Shown here one piece after another: positions 41,999 to 50,170 of a stretch of 64,000 nucleotides of DNA (position 1 is the first letter of the stretch; every line of letters starts with the position of its first letter). Origin of the DNA: Niastella sp. (GTDB lineage: Bacteria; Bacteroidota; Bacteroidia; Chitinophagales; Chitinophagaceae); the NCBI GenBank assembly GCA_016710595.1, contig JADJVM010000008.1, positions 806,001 through 870,000 on the forward strand, written 5' to 3'. Made by a program: the position numbers and the translations under genes. The notes beneath the pieces are model-generated. The model had not been told where the DNA came from. It worked only from the letters and a program-made list of their open reading frames with translations, and did no database searches.

Positions 41999-42505
41999 TT
42001 AGAAAGTATAAGCAACACGCAGGCCAGCAGCGCTAAAAGAGCTTCCGCCACCTTTAACACTCATACCTGTGTATTTCAATAAAGCTGAAAAATTTGGCGA
42101 AAAACGGTAACCTACACCTGGTGCATAAGTAAAGTTGCTTCCGGCACCTTTTTCAGTTCCAAAAGTTAAACCCAATTGGCCTGATGCAAATACGTTTGGT
42201 GTAAAGTTATATTCAATACCAGCAAGAACTGGAACCATACCGGTACTTGCATATTTGTAACCATTTACAGTTTTACCAGAATAATTCATGTACCCTGCGT
42301 TTAAAGTTAAAGCCAGGGTTTCGTCTAACCAGTAGTTACCTTGTACAGAACCACCAATTCCGAATGAATAAACATCACCGTAATCACCAAAAGGTAATGC
42401 GGCTTCTAAACCTACGCTAAAATGTAGGGGTTGAGATTTCTCTGATTGTGCAAAAGCACCCATTGTTACTGCTGTAAAAAAAGCAGCCATTAATAATTTT
42501 TTCAT
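41999..42505 (-). CDS. Outer-membrane beta-barrel porin-like protein
   Basis: 168 residues from the ATG at 42505, where the signal peptide MKKLLMAAFFTAVTMGAFAQ begins; the longer frame adds an unlikely N-terminus across its own promoter. The mature part consists of alternating strands (LHFSVGLEAALPFGDYG, LALTLNAGYMNYSG, FTPNVFASGQLGLTFG, APGVGYRFSPNFSALLKYTG) and ends in Phe (GLRVAYTF), the barrel-closing signal recognised by the Bam machinery. It resembles the eight-stranded OmpA/OmpX-like barrel proteins abundant in Bacteroidota. Its specific role is unknown. Confidence 0.82.
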   Translation of the reverse strand: MKKLLMAAFFTAVTMGAFAQSEKSQPLHFSVGLEAALPFGDYGDVYSFGIGGSVQGNYWLDETLALTLNAGYMNYSGKTVNGYKYASTGMVPVLAGIEYNFTPNVFASGQLGLTFGTEKGAGSNFTYAPGVGYRFSPNFSALLKYTGMSVKGGGSSFSAAGLRVAYTF

Positions 42506-42538
42506 GTTAAATGTTATTTTTTGGTTTATAAATCTTGG

Positions 42539-42546
42539 CAAATTTA
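42539..42546 (-). promoter_or_regulatory. -7 promoter element of the beta-barrel gene
   Basis: TAAATTTG on the minus strand lies 33 bases before the ATG at 42505. It falls inside the longer alternative frame, supporting the shorter start. Confidence 0.55.
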
Positions 42547-42692
42547 GAGTAGTTTTTTGAAATATCATATTTTTTAGCCATAAACTATTTAAATTATTGT
42601 TAATTAGGTGGTTAATCAATTAAGCAGCACCCTTAAAATGTTCACCTTCCAAACTAAAAAGCAATATTATTCTTTTCATGTAAAATCATTCT

Positions 42693-43655
42693 TTACTCTG
42701 GTATCTTGGACTCCAATTGCAGGTTTTTAAGCATGTCCGCAGTCATTTCCTTTAAATTGTATTTTTCTTTCCAGCCCCAATCCTGCCTGGCAATGGTATC
42801 ATCAATACTTTGGGGCCAACTATCGGCAATAGCCTGCCGGTAATCAGGTTTATAACTTATTTTAAAATCCGGGATATGCTGCTTTATTGAATCTGCAATT
42901 TCCTGCGGTGAAAAACTCATGCCGGAAACATTGTATGAAGTACGAATAGTAATTTTATCTGCCGGCGCTTCCATTAATTGTATGGTTGCCTTGATGGCAT
43001 CAGGCATATACATCATAGGTAAATATGTATTTGGATTTAGAAAACATTCGTATTTTTTTTCTTCCAGCGCTTCATGATAAATTTCAATTGCATAATCTGT
43101 TGTGCCCCCACCCGGTGCACTTTTATAACTTATTAAACCCGGGTAACGCATACTTCGTACATCAACACCATATCGCTTATGATAATAATTACACCAAAAT
43201 TCACCCGCATATTTACTAATGCCATACACTGTTACAGGTTCAATAATTGTTTGTTGCGGGCAATTAACTTTGGGAGAAGTGGGTCCAAACACGGCAATGG
43301 AAGAAGGCCAATATATTTTATGAATTTGCTCTTCACAAGCAATGTCCAGCACATTGAGCAAGCCTTGCATATTTAAATTCCAGGCAAGATTTGGGTTCTT
43401 TTCGCCAGTAGCAGATAAGATGGCTGCCAATAAATATATTTGAGTAATACCCTGACGGATTACCTGCACATGCAGCATTTCTTTATTCATTACATCCAGG
43501 CTCACATAAGGCCCCGTTCCCTCCAGCAAAGGGTTTTGCTCCCTAAGATCAGAAGCTACCACATTGTTGTTCCCGTAAATATTACGTAATGCAAGGGTAA
43601 GTTCAACGCCTATTTGACCACTTGCCCCTATTACCAGGATTTTTTCTTTAAGCAT
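42693..43655 (-). CDS. NAD-dependent L-threonine 3-dehydrogenase, short-chain (SDR) type
   Basis: 320 residues from the ATG at 43655; the longer frame uses a GTG and overlaps a TAAATTTC promoter-like stretch. The NAD motif GASGQIG is at the N-terminus. The SDR catalytic Y-x3-K is in VYGISKYAGE, with Ser in WPSSIAVFG. The diagnostic RYPGLISYKSAPGGGTTDYAIEIYHEAL identifies the L-threonine dehydrogenase group rather than sugar epimerases. It oxidises threonine to 2-amino-3-ketobutyrate, normally split by a CoA-dependent ligase (not in the window). Confidence 0.92.
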   Translation of the reverse strand: MLKEKILVIGASGQIGVELTLALRNIYGNNNVVASDLREQNPLLEGTGPYVSLDVMNKEMLHVQVIRQGITQIYLLAAILSATGEKNPNLAWNLNMQGLLNVLDIACEEQIHKIYWPSSIAVFGPTSPKVNCPQQTIIEPVTVYGISKYAGEFWCNYYHKRYGVDVRSMRYPGLISYKSAPGGGTTDYAIEIYHEALEEKKYECFLNPNTYLPMMYMPDAIKATIQLMEAPADKITIRTSYNVSGMSFSPQEIADSIKQHIPDFKISYKPDYRQAIADSWPQSIDDTIARQDWGWKEKYNLKEMTADMLKNLQLESKIPE

Positions 43656-43740
43656 ATCGAAATTTAAGTACACGAAATTAATAGATTAACACTTTAAAAA
43701 TCCCGGAATAAAAATTAATCATAAGAAAATCATAACCCGG

Positions 43741-43748
43741 TAAATTTG
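43741..43748 (+). promoter_or_regulatory. -7 promoter element of kdsA
   Basis: TAAATTTG matches TAnnTTTG and ends four bases before the first ATG (43753) of the frame. That makes the second ATG at 43765 the more likely start, or else the mRNA is leaderless. Confidence 0.55.
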
Positions 43749-43764
43749 CATTATGGAAAAATAT

Positions 43765-44571
43765 ATGGAAACCCTTTTCGGGCAAGAATTTAATAGCAAG
43801 AATTTTTTCTTAATAGCCGGCCCCTGTGTGGTAGAAGATGATGAGATGGTATATGCCATTGCAGAAAAAGTTTCGGGTATTTGCAAAAAGTTATCCATTC
43901 CGTATATTTTTAAAGCTTCTTACCGAAAAGCAAACCGTACCAGCGGTAATTCATTTACAGGTATAGGTGATGAAAAAGCATTGGCATTAATACAATCAGT
44001 AGGGAAAAAACTTGGCTTGCCCGTAACAACTGATATTCATGCACACGAAGAAGCAGCCCTGGCGGCTAATTATGTAGATATTTTACAAATACCAGCTTTC
44101 CTTTGCAGGCAAACGGATTTGCTGGAAGCTGCTGCCCATACAGGAAAAATCGTAAACGTAAAAAAAGGGCAATTCCTGAGTGGCCCCTCAATGAAATTTG
44201 CAGTAGATAAAATAAAAAAAGCAGGCAATCATAAAGTATGGCTTACTGAAAGAGGAAATAGTTTTGGTTACCAGGACCTGGTAGTAGATTATAGAAATAT
44301 CCCCTGGATGAAAGAACATGAAGTACCTGTTATAATGGATTGCACCCATTCTTTACAACAACCCAACCAAAGCACTGGCATTACTGGAGGTAACCCGGCT
44401 CTCATAGAAACAATTGCCAAAGCAGCCATTGCAACCGGCGCCAATGGATTATTTATAGAAACACATCCCAACCCTGCCATTGCTAAAAGCGATGGTGCCA
44501 ATATGCTAAAATTAGACCTGCTCGAAAATTTATTGGGAAAATTAGTGGCTCTGCAAAAAGCAGTAATATAA
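43765..44571 (+). CDS. kdsA: 3-deoxy-8-phosphooctulonate synthase, metal-dependent class
   Basis: 268 residues from the ATG at 43765. The first ATG at 43753 lies only four bases past the -7 element, so it would require a leaderless message. Blocks FLIAGPCVVED, IFKASYRKANRTS, TTDIHAHEEA, QIPAFLCRQTDLL, VNVKKGQFL, LTERGNSFGY and IETHPNP identify KdsA. The Cys in AGPC, where E. coli has Asn, together with His in DCTHSLQ and Glu and Asp further on, form the metal site of the class II enzymes (Aquifex type). It makes Kdo-8-phosphate for lipopolysaccharide. It converges on pspC with 3 bp between the stops. Confidence 0.96.
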   Translation: METLFGQEFNSKNFFLIAGPCVVEDDEMVYAIAEKVSGICKKLSIPYIFKASYRKANRTSGNSFTGIGDEKALALIQSVGKKLGLPVTTDIHAHEEAALAANYVDILQIPAFLCRQTDLLEAAAHTGKIVNVKKGQFLSGPSMKFAVDKIKKAGNHKVWLTERGNSFGYQDLVVDYRNIPWMKEHEVPVIMDCTHSLQQPNQSTGITGGNPALIETIAKAAIATGANGLFIETHPNPAIAKSDGANMLKLDLLENLLGKLVALQKAVI

Positions 44572-44574
44572 ATT

Positions 44575-44796
44575 TCAGGAATATTTTACCGGGTTGCGCC
44601 GGGCATTAAAAATATATCTTTTAATGTTGAGCCAAAAGGCCATAAACAAATAGATAATTACCGGGGAGCCCATTGTAATAAAAGAAAGATAAATAAAGTA
44701 TTTGCGAATAGTTTCTGTAGCAATCCCCACTTTTTCGCCAATGGCTGCACATACGCCAAAAACTTTTAACTCTACAAAACGCTTAAGTGCACTCAT
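44575..44796 (-). CDS. PspC domain protein
   Basis: 73 residues. The sequence FGVCAAIGEKVGIATETIRKYFIYLSFITMGSPVIIYLFMAFWL is the PspC domain: a short amphipathic part, the VRxxF-like segment, and one long transmembrane helix. A basic tail follows (RYIFNARRNPVKYS). In proteobacteria PspC helps the phage-shock response to membrane stress; small stand-alone PspC proteins are common in Bacteroidota without the rest of that system. Its partner is unknown. Confidence 0.83.
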   Translation of the reverse strand: MSALKRFVELKVFGVCAAIGEKVGIATETIRKYFIYLSFITMGSPVIIYLFMAFWLNIKRYIFNARRNPVKYS

Positions 44797-44834
44797 AATT
44801 ACAACAATTTTTATTAAGGCAATCCTAGTAATGA

Positions 44835-44842
44835 CAAAAATA
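44835..44842 (-). promoter_or_regulatory. -7 promoter element of pspC
   Basis: TATTTTTG on the minus strand fits TAnnTTTG, 38 bases before the pspC ATG. It is divergent from the aconitase promoter 16 bases away. Confidence 0.45.
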
Positions 44843-44857
44843 GAAGTTTTTTAGTTT

Positions 44858-44886
44858 TTTGACTTGCACTAATTATTATAATTTTG
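44858..44886 (+). promoter_or_regulatory. Promoter of the aconitase gene (TTTG-N17-TAATTTTG)
   Basis: TTTG (44858-44861) is separated by 17 bases from TAATTTTG (44879-44886). The leader to the ATG at 44980 is about 87 bases. Confidence 0.65.
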
Positions 44887-44979
44887 CACACATTCAGTTT
44901 AAAAATACCCTGATTTTTTGAAGCTGAACGGCAGCCCAAACCTATAAAGACCCCATTTATCACTTTCTAAATTCCTACC

Positions 44980-47250
44980 ATGGCCTTTGATATTGAGATG
45001 ATTAAAAAGCTTTACCATCAATTTCCTGCAAAAGTAGAAGCCGCAAGAAAAGTAGTAAACAAGCCGCTCACGCTTACTGAAAAAATATTATATACCCATT
45101 TATGGCAAGGAGCAGCAACCCATGCTTTTGAACGAGGTGGGTCTTATGTAGATTTTGCGCCAGATAGAGTTGCCATGCAGGATGCAACGGCTCAAATGGC
45201 ACTTTTACAATTTATGCAAAGTGGGCGCACAAAAGTAGCAGTACCCAGCACGGTACATTGCGATCACTTAATAGAAGCTAAAATTGATAGTAAAACAGAT
45301 CTTTCACGGGCAGTAAATGAAAGCAGCGAAGTGTATGATTTCTTAGCATCTGTATCAAATAAATATGGTATTGGTTTCTGGAAACCGGGTGCAGGAATTA
45401 TTCACCAGGTAGTTTTAGAAAACTATGCCTTTCCGGGAGGTATGATGATAGGAACGGATAGCCACACCGTAAATGCGGGCGGATTGGGTATGATCGCTAT
45501 TGGTGTAGGTGGTGCAGATGCCTGTGATGTAATGGCAGGGTTACCCTGGGAACTTAAAATGCCCAAATTAATTGGCGTTCATCTTACCGGTAAATTAAAC
45601 GGATGGGCAGCGCCAAAAGATATCATATTAAAAGTAGCAGGTATCCTCACCGTAAAAGGAGGAACCGGTGCTGTTGTAGAATATTTTGGAGAAGGGGCTA
45701 CCAGCATGAGTTGTACCGGTAAAGGAACCATTTGTAATATGGGAGCCGAAATAGGTGCAACCACATCTACTTTTGGATACGATGAAAGTATGAGCCGCTA
45801 TTTACAGGCAACCGGCCGAAGTGAAATAGCAACATTGGCCGATCAAATTAAAATGCATTTAACCGGCGATGCAGAAGTATATGCAAATCCTGAATTATAT
45901 TTTGACCAGGTAATAGAAATTAATTTAAATGATCTGGAACCCCATTTAAACGGGCCATTTACACCCGATTTGGCAACACCCGTTTCTAAAATGAAAGAGG
46001 CCGCAATGCAACATGGATGGCCTACAAAAGTAGAAGTGGGGCTTATTGGGAGTTGCACCAACTCATCTTACGAAGATATCAGCCGTGCAGTAAGCATTGC
46101 CAGCCAGGTTGCTGAAAAAGGGTTAAAATTAAAATCAGAATATACCATTACACCCGGAAGTGAACAAGTTCGCTATACCATTGACCGGGACGGATTTTTA
46201 GATGTGTTTTCAAAAATTGGCGCTACCGTATTTGCCAATGCCTGCGGCCCCTGCATTGGTATGTGGGCCAGGATGGGTGCCGAAAAACAGGAAAAGAATA
46301 CAATTGTTCATTCCTTCAATAGAAATTTTGCCAAACGGGCAGATGGCAACCCCAATACTTATGCTTTTGTAGCTTCACCGGAACTGGTAACTGCCATTGC
46401 GATTGCAGGTGACCTCACATTTAACCCAATAACCGATACGTTGGTAAATGATAAAGGAGAACAAGTAAAATTAGATGCCCCCGTAGGTGAAGAGCTGCCT
46501 GCAAAAGGGTTTGCGGTAGAAGACCCGGGTTTTCAACCACCAGCAGAAGATGGAAGTAATGTAGTGGTGAAAGTTTCGCCTGCCAGCAAACGATTACAAT
46601 TATTAGATCCATTTGCAGCCTGGGAAGGAACCGACCTGCATGGATTGAAATTATTAATTAAAGCAAAAGGCAAATGTACCACAGATCATATTTCAATGGC
46701 AGGCCCCTGGTTAAAATTCAGGGGGCATTTAGATAATATTAGCAACAACCTGTTAATAGGAGCTGTAAATTATTTTAATGATAAAACAGATACTGTAAAG
46801 AATCAACTTACCGGCGAATATGGTACCGTGCCCAATACACAAAGAGCTTATAAAGCTGCGGGTGTAGGAAGCATTGTGGTAGGTGATGAAAATTATGGAG
46901 AAGGATCTTCCCGGGAACATGCCGCAATGGAACCCCGGCACCTGGGCGTGAGAGCGGTTTTGGTAAAATCATTTGCCCGGATACATGAAACCAATTTGAA
47001 AAAACAAGGTATGCTCGGCCTCACATTTGCTGATAAAAATGATTATGATAAAATAAAAGAAGACGACAGCATTGATATTATTGGGCTTACTTTTTTCACA
47101 CCCAATAAACCATTGCAAATGATATTGCATCATGCCGATGGAAGCAGAGATATTATTGAAGTGAATCATAGCTACAATGCCCAGCAAATAGAATGGTTTA
47201 AGGCAGGCGCAGCACTCAATATTATTCGTAAAGAATTTGAAAACCAATAA
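44980..47250 (+). CDS. Aconitate hydratase
   Basis: 756 residues, similar in length to mitochondrial-type aconitase. The 4Fe-4S ligands are Cys359 (SCTNSS), Cys422 and Cys425 (ACGPCIG), at almost the same positions as in the mitochondrial enzyme. Other blocks include SHTVNAGGLGMIAIGVGG, VEYFGEGATSMSCTGKGTI, HSFNRNFAKRADGNP and ENYGEGSSREHAA near residue 644. It interconverts citrate and isocitrate in the TCA cycle. It is a single gene with a good promoter and a terminator. The cytosolic AcnA and bacterial AcnB types differ in length and order, so acnA/acnB naming is left open. Confidence 0.96.
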   Translation: MAFDIEMIKKLYHQFPAKVEAARKVVNKPLTLTEKILYTHLWQGAATHAFERGGSYVDFAPDRVAMQDATAQMALLQFMQSGRTKVAVPSTVHCDHLIEAKIDSKTDLSRAVNESSEVYDFLASVSNKYGIGFWKPGAGIIHQVVLENYAFPGGMMIGTDSHTVNAGGLGMIAIGVGGADACDVMAGLPWELKMPKLIGVHLTGKLNGWAAPKDIILKVAGILTVKGGTGAVVEYFGEGATSMSCTGKGTICNMGAEIGATTSTFGYDESMSRYLQATGRSEIATLADQIKMHLTGDAEVYANPELYFDQVIEINLNDLEPHLNGPFTPDLATPVSKMKEAAMQHGWPTKVEVGLIGSCTNSSYEDISRAVSIASQVAEKGLKLKSEYTITPGSEQVRYTIDRDGFLDVFSKIGATVFANACGPCIGMWARMGAEKQEKNTIVHSFNRNFAKRADGNPNTYAFVASPELVTAIAIAGDLTFNPITDTLVNDKGEQVKLDAPVGEELPAKGFAVEDPGFQPPAEDGSNVVVKVSPASKRLQLLDPFAAWEGTDLHGLKLLIKAKGKCTTDHISMAGPWLKFRGHLDNISNNLLIGAVNYFNDKTDTVKNQLTGEYGTVPNTQRAYKAAGVGSIVVGDENYGEGSSREHAAMEPRHLGVRAVLVKSFARIHETNLKKQGMLGLTFADKNDYDKIKEDDSIDIIGLTFFTPNKPLQMILHHADGSRDIIEVNHSYNAQQIEWFKAGAALNIIRKEFENQ

Positions 47251-47264
47251 TAAGATTTAGATTT

Positions 47265-47296
47265 AAAAGACCGGTTTCCATATAGCCGGTTTTTTA
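47265..47296 (+). terminator. Rho-independent terminator of the aconitase gene
   Basis: A 10-bp stem AAAAGACCGG/CCGGTTTTTT (47265-47274 with 47286-47295, one G-T pair) with an 11-base loop and a T tract. Confidence 0.82.
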
Positions 47297-47328
47297 ATGC
47301 TGGTGCTACTATACCTAAGATAATTATG

Positions 47329-47336
47329 TATATTTG
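47329..47336 (+). promoter_or_regulatory. -7 promoter element of the PadR pair
   Basis: TATATTTG matches TAnnTTTG and ends three bases before the ATG at 47340. The TTG at 47334 is part of the element and is not a start codon. Confidence 0.5.
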
Positions 47337-47339
47337 AAT

Positions 47340-47681
47340 ATGGCCGTAAATCCACAATTATTTAAAGGTTCACTCAATACCATCATATTAAACTTGCTTC
47401 ATGAAAAGGGTAAAATGTATGGATATGAAATTACTAAAAAAGTATTGGAGATTAGTAACAGTCAATTTCAATTAACCGAAGGTGCACTATACCCTGCATT
47501 GCATAAAATGGAAACGGACGGCTTGTTAGAAGTTTCTGTAAAGTTAGTTGATAACAGGCCTCGAAAATATTATTCCATCACTAAAAAAGGAAAAAAAGAA
47601 TCAGTTTTAAAATTGAAGGAGTTATTACAATTCATTAGCCAAATGCAGTCTTTCTTGCAACTTAAACAAGCAGGCTTATGA
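47340..47681 (+). CDS. PadR family transcriptional regulator
   Basis: 113 residues. The winged-helix pattern LFKGSLNTIILNLLHEKGKMYGYEITKKVLEIS, EGALYPALHKMETDGLLE and RPRKYYSITKKGKKE identifies PadR. The start is taken as ATG 47340 because the upstream TTG lies in the promoter element; the message would have almost no leader. The stop overlaps the following start (ATGA), so the regulator and the membrane protein are translationally coupled. The typical arrangement is a PadR repressor controlling its own operon. Confidence 0.92.
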   Translation: MAVNPQLFKGSLNTIILNLLHEKGKMYGYEITKKVLEISNSQFQLTEGALYPALHKMETDGLLEVSVKLVDNRPRKYYSITKKGKKESVLKLKELLQFISQMQSFLQLKQAGL

Positions 47682-48319
47682 AACTAAGTAAAGAACAAAT
47701 TGAGGAACTTTTTACATTCACCCATAAAAAAGGAGTTCGCTGGTACGACCTGCAATGTGAGCTGGTAGACCACCTGGCATTACAAATTGAAGCAGAAATT
47801 TCAAAAGACCCCCATTTGAGTTTTGAAGAAGCAGTAAAGATTATCTACAAAAGATTTGGCATTTTTGGATTTTCTAAAATTGTACAGGAAAAAGAAGCAC
47901 AGGTAAGAAAACAAGGAAATAAATTATGGTGGAAGGGGTTTAAAAACCTATTTTACTGGCCAAACATTTTAATAAGCGGGAGTATTTTACTTTTATTAAT
48001 AATGTTATCAGAGTTCATTGATGCTGAAATTTATTATTATGCGTCAACCGTTATAGCTATTTCCTACCTGGTAAAGGTAATCGGAAGAAATATAAAACAT
48101 ACGAAGCTGAAATTATTAATGATGCAAAAAATTGAAATGCATTCATTTTTTGGATGCTTTTGGTATCCTTTGTATTTCCCGTTTGTTTTTGAAAATAATA
48201 ATAAAGTCCTGGCAATACTGTTTTTATTTTTACTTATTTTGAATATTATCATCATTGAAAAGATAAGCCGGGAGGTTTTGGCAGAAAGCAAAAAACTGTA
48301 TCCCCGTGCATTTGCCTGA
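47678..48319 (+). CDS. Membrane protein paired with PadR, 213 residues
   Basis: The N-terminal 75 residues are soluble and helical (QIEELFTFTHKKGVRWYDLQCELVDHLALQIEAEI, LSFEEAVKIIYKRFG), recalling the HAAS/DUF1700-type domain that couples to PadR partners. Four or so transmembrane helices follow from about residue 88 to 200 (ILISGSILLLLIMLS, YYASTVIAISYLVKVIG, FLFLLILNIIIIEKI). It overlaps padR by four bases. It is probably a sensor or resistance-linked membrane protein controlled by PadR; the exact function is unknown. It converges on folA with 9 bp between the stops. Confidence 0.72.
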   Translation: MKLSKEQIEELFTFTHKKGVRWYDLQCELVDHLALQIEAEISKDPHLSFEEAVKIIYKRFGIFGFSKIVQEKEAQVRKQGNKLWWKGFKNLFYWPNILISGSILLLLIMLSEFIDAEIYYYASTVIAISYLVKVIGRNIKHTKLKLLMMQKIEMHSFFGCFWYPLYFPFVFENNNKVLAILFLFLLILNIIIIEKISREVLAESKKLYPRAFA

Positions 48320-48328
48320 CCTGTCAAC

Positions 48329-48817
48329 TCATTTCTTTACCCAGGTTTCAAAGCTGTAATCGTAAGCATGTTTTTCATCTTTACTGAAGTCTATTCTTTC
48401 TTTTAATACCCAGTCATTGGGATCAAAGCCTTTAAAATAAGTATCTGCCTCAAAAGAATGATGCACCCGTGTAATCAATGCCTTATCTGCAATAGACATG
48501 CATTGCCGGTATATTTCACCTCCACCAATAATAAAATATTCTTTACAATTTGAATTTGCAGCCAGCTTTAGTGCCTCATCAATACTATGCGCTGTTTGCA
48601 CATCTTTGGCAACCCAGTCTTTATTGCTGGTAATTACAATATTCGTGCGACCGGGCAATGCTTTGCCCAGGCTTTCAAATGTTTTACGGCCCATAATAAC
48701 AACCATGCCCCAGGTGGAATTTTTAAAAAACTTCATATCGTTGGGCAATGTCCAAAGTAGTTGATTGTTTTTCCCAATCGCATCGTTATCTGCAGCAGCT
48801 ACTAATAATGTTATCAT
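48329..48817 (-). CDS. folA: Dihydrofolate reductase
   Basis: 162 residues. LLVAAADNDAIGKNNQLLWTLPNDMKFFK carries the Met-20 loop and the catalytic Asp. VVIMGRKTFESLGKALPGRTNIVIT binds NADPH, and FIIGGGEIYRQCM is the second conserved strand. It reduces dihydrofolate for thymidylate and purine synthesis and is the trimethoprim target. It follows the sterol desaturase gene by 25 bp on the same strand, although no link is apparent. Confidence 0.98.
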   Translation of the reverse strand: MITLLVAAADNDAIGKNNQLLWTLPNDMKFFKNSTWGMVVIMGRKTFESLGKALPGRTNIVITSNKDWVAKDVQTAHSIDEALKLAANSNCKEYFIIGGGEIYRQCMSIADKALITRVHHSFEADTYFKGFDPNDWVLKERIDFSKDEKHAYDYSFETWVKK

Positions 48818-48842
48818 GAAAAAATAAAATTGAAATTATAAA

Positions 48843-50126
48843 TCAGTTTTTTACTACCTGGTAACTGTTTGCCGTAAAACCCCATTTTTCAATATGGCTT
48901 ATCCAAAAAGAAAAAAGTGCAGAAGCCAATAAAATAAAAATGATCAAATAAGGAATTATCGGATAGTAAGATGTGGCAACACCAAACCAATCGCCTGTTT
49001 TTATTACAATAGAGGTCCCCAATAATGCCATGCCCGTTTCCCAAATTGCGGCATACTTATTCTTATCCATCATCTCGGTAAAAGCATATACATACAAAAA
49101 TATAAACAACCCGTACACATACATTCCCGGTGAACCTATATTTGCAATATTTGCAAACAGGTAACTGATAAAAACCAGTAACAGCAAAAGTTTCGCAATA
49201 ATAAAAGAAGTAAGTATGCCCGAAGCTGAAGTATTATATTTTTCAAAATGATATACATCTTCAATTTTAGGGATGGGATATTTTTCTGCAACATCTTCCG
49301 GGCGCCAACCGGTAGGCATCATCCATATCCTACACTTATCTTTCCAGCTTTTTGTATGCCAGGCATCTCTCATCAATAAGGCCACATGCTGAAAATTTAT
49401 TTTTATAGGGTTCCATGTTTGTGCAGGGCGGGTAATACCATACACTGGAACTACATCGGATAATTCAGGTTGATAAGAACCAAAAAGCTTATCCCAAAAA
49501 ATAAATATCTGGCCATAATTTTTATCTAAATATTCTGGATTAATGGCATGGTGTACCCGGTGATGAGAAGGAGTAATAATGATCTTCTCCAGGAAACCCA
49601 TTTTATGGATATGGCGTGTATGATACCAAAACTGGGCAAATAAATGAAGCGGAGCCACAATAGCAATTACTTTTTCAGGAACGCCTAACAGGGCTGCTGG
49701 TAATAAAAAGATGGCAAATATTTTTACAAAAGAACTGATGCTTTGCCGCAATGCACATGCCAGGTTAAATTCTTCACTGCTGTGATGAATGATATGGCCA
49801 TTCCAGAAAAAATTATATACATGCTGAATACGATGAACCCAATAACCCATAAAATCTAAAGCAATAAATGCAACTACATATGTGAGCCAGGTGGCCTGAA
49901 TGGAAATGATAGCAAGATGGTTTACTAACCATCCATAACTGTAAATGGCAATACTTAAGCCCAGCACATCTTTAGTAACATTGGTAACTCCACTGGCCAG
50001 GCTGCTGATCATATCCATCGTATTTACAGTGTCTTCTTTTTTACGCCATCCGTACCATTTTTCAAATAATACCAACAGTAAAAAAGCAGGCATTGCAATC
50101 AATAATATTTTTCCGTAAGCTTCCAT
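48843..50126 (-). CDS. Sterol desaturase / fatty acid hydroxylase superfamily membrane protein
   Basis: 427 residues. The di-iron histidine boxes are HRIQHVYNFFWNGHIIHHSSEEFN near residues 98-121 and HHRVHHAIN near 184-192. About four helices come before and between the boxes, and a further four after residue 300, a C-terminal membrane extension beyond the core family. Relatives hydroxylate or desaturate sterols, fatty acids or alkylglycerol lipids. The target lipid is unknown. It is divergent from the DadA-like gene and followed by folA. Confidence 0.88.
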   Translation of the reverse strand: MEAYGKILLIAMPAFLLLVLFEKWYGWRKKEDTVNTMDMISSLASGVTNVTKDVLGLSIAIYSYGWLVNHLAIISIQATWLTYVVAFIALDFMGYWVHRIQHVYNFFWNGHIIHHSSEEFNLACALRQSISSFVKIFAIFLLPAALLGVPEKVIAIVAPLHLFAQFWYHTRHIHKMGFLEKIIITPSHHRVHHAINPEYLDKNYGQIFIFWDKLFGSYQPELSDVVPVYGITRPAQTWNPIKINFQHVALLMRDAWHTKSWKDKCRIWMMPTGWRPEDVAEKYPIPKIEDVYHFEKYNTSASGILTSFIIAKLLLLLVFISYLFANIANIGSPGMYVYGLFIFLYVYAFTEMMDKNKYAAIWETGMALLGTSIVIKTGDWFGVATSYYPIIPYLIIFILLASALFSFWISHIEKWGFTANSYQVVKN

Positions 50127-50170
50127 TTTTATTACTTCAAATTTAAATTAAAGTTCGGAACTTTGGAAAC

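Noticed and set aside
42506..42619. N-terminal extension of the beta-barrel protein
   Set aside because: It would include the promoter element at 42539-42546 and lacks a signal sequence; the signal peptide begins at 42505.
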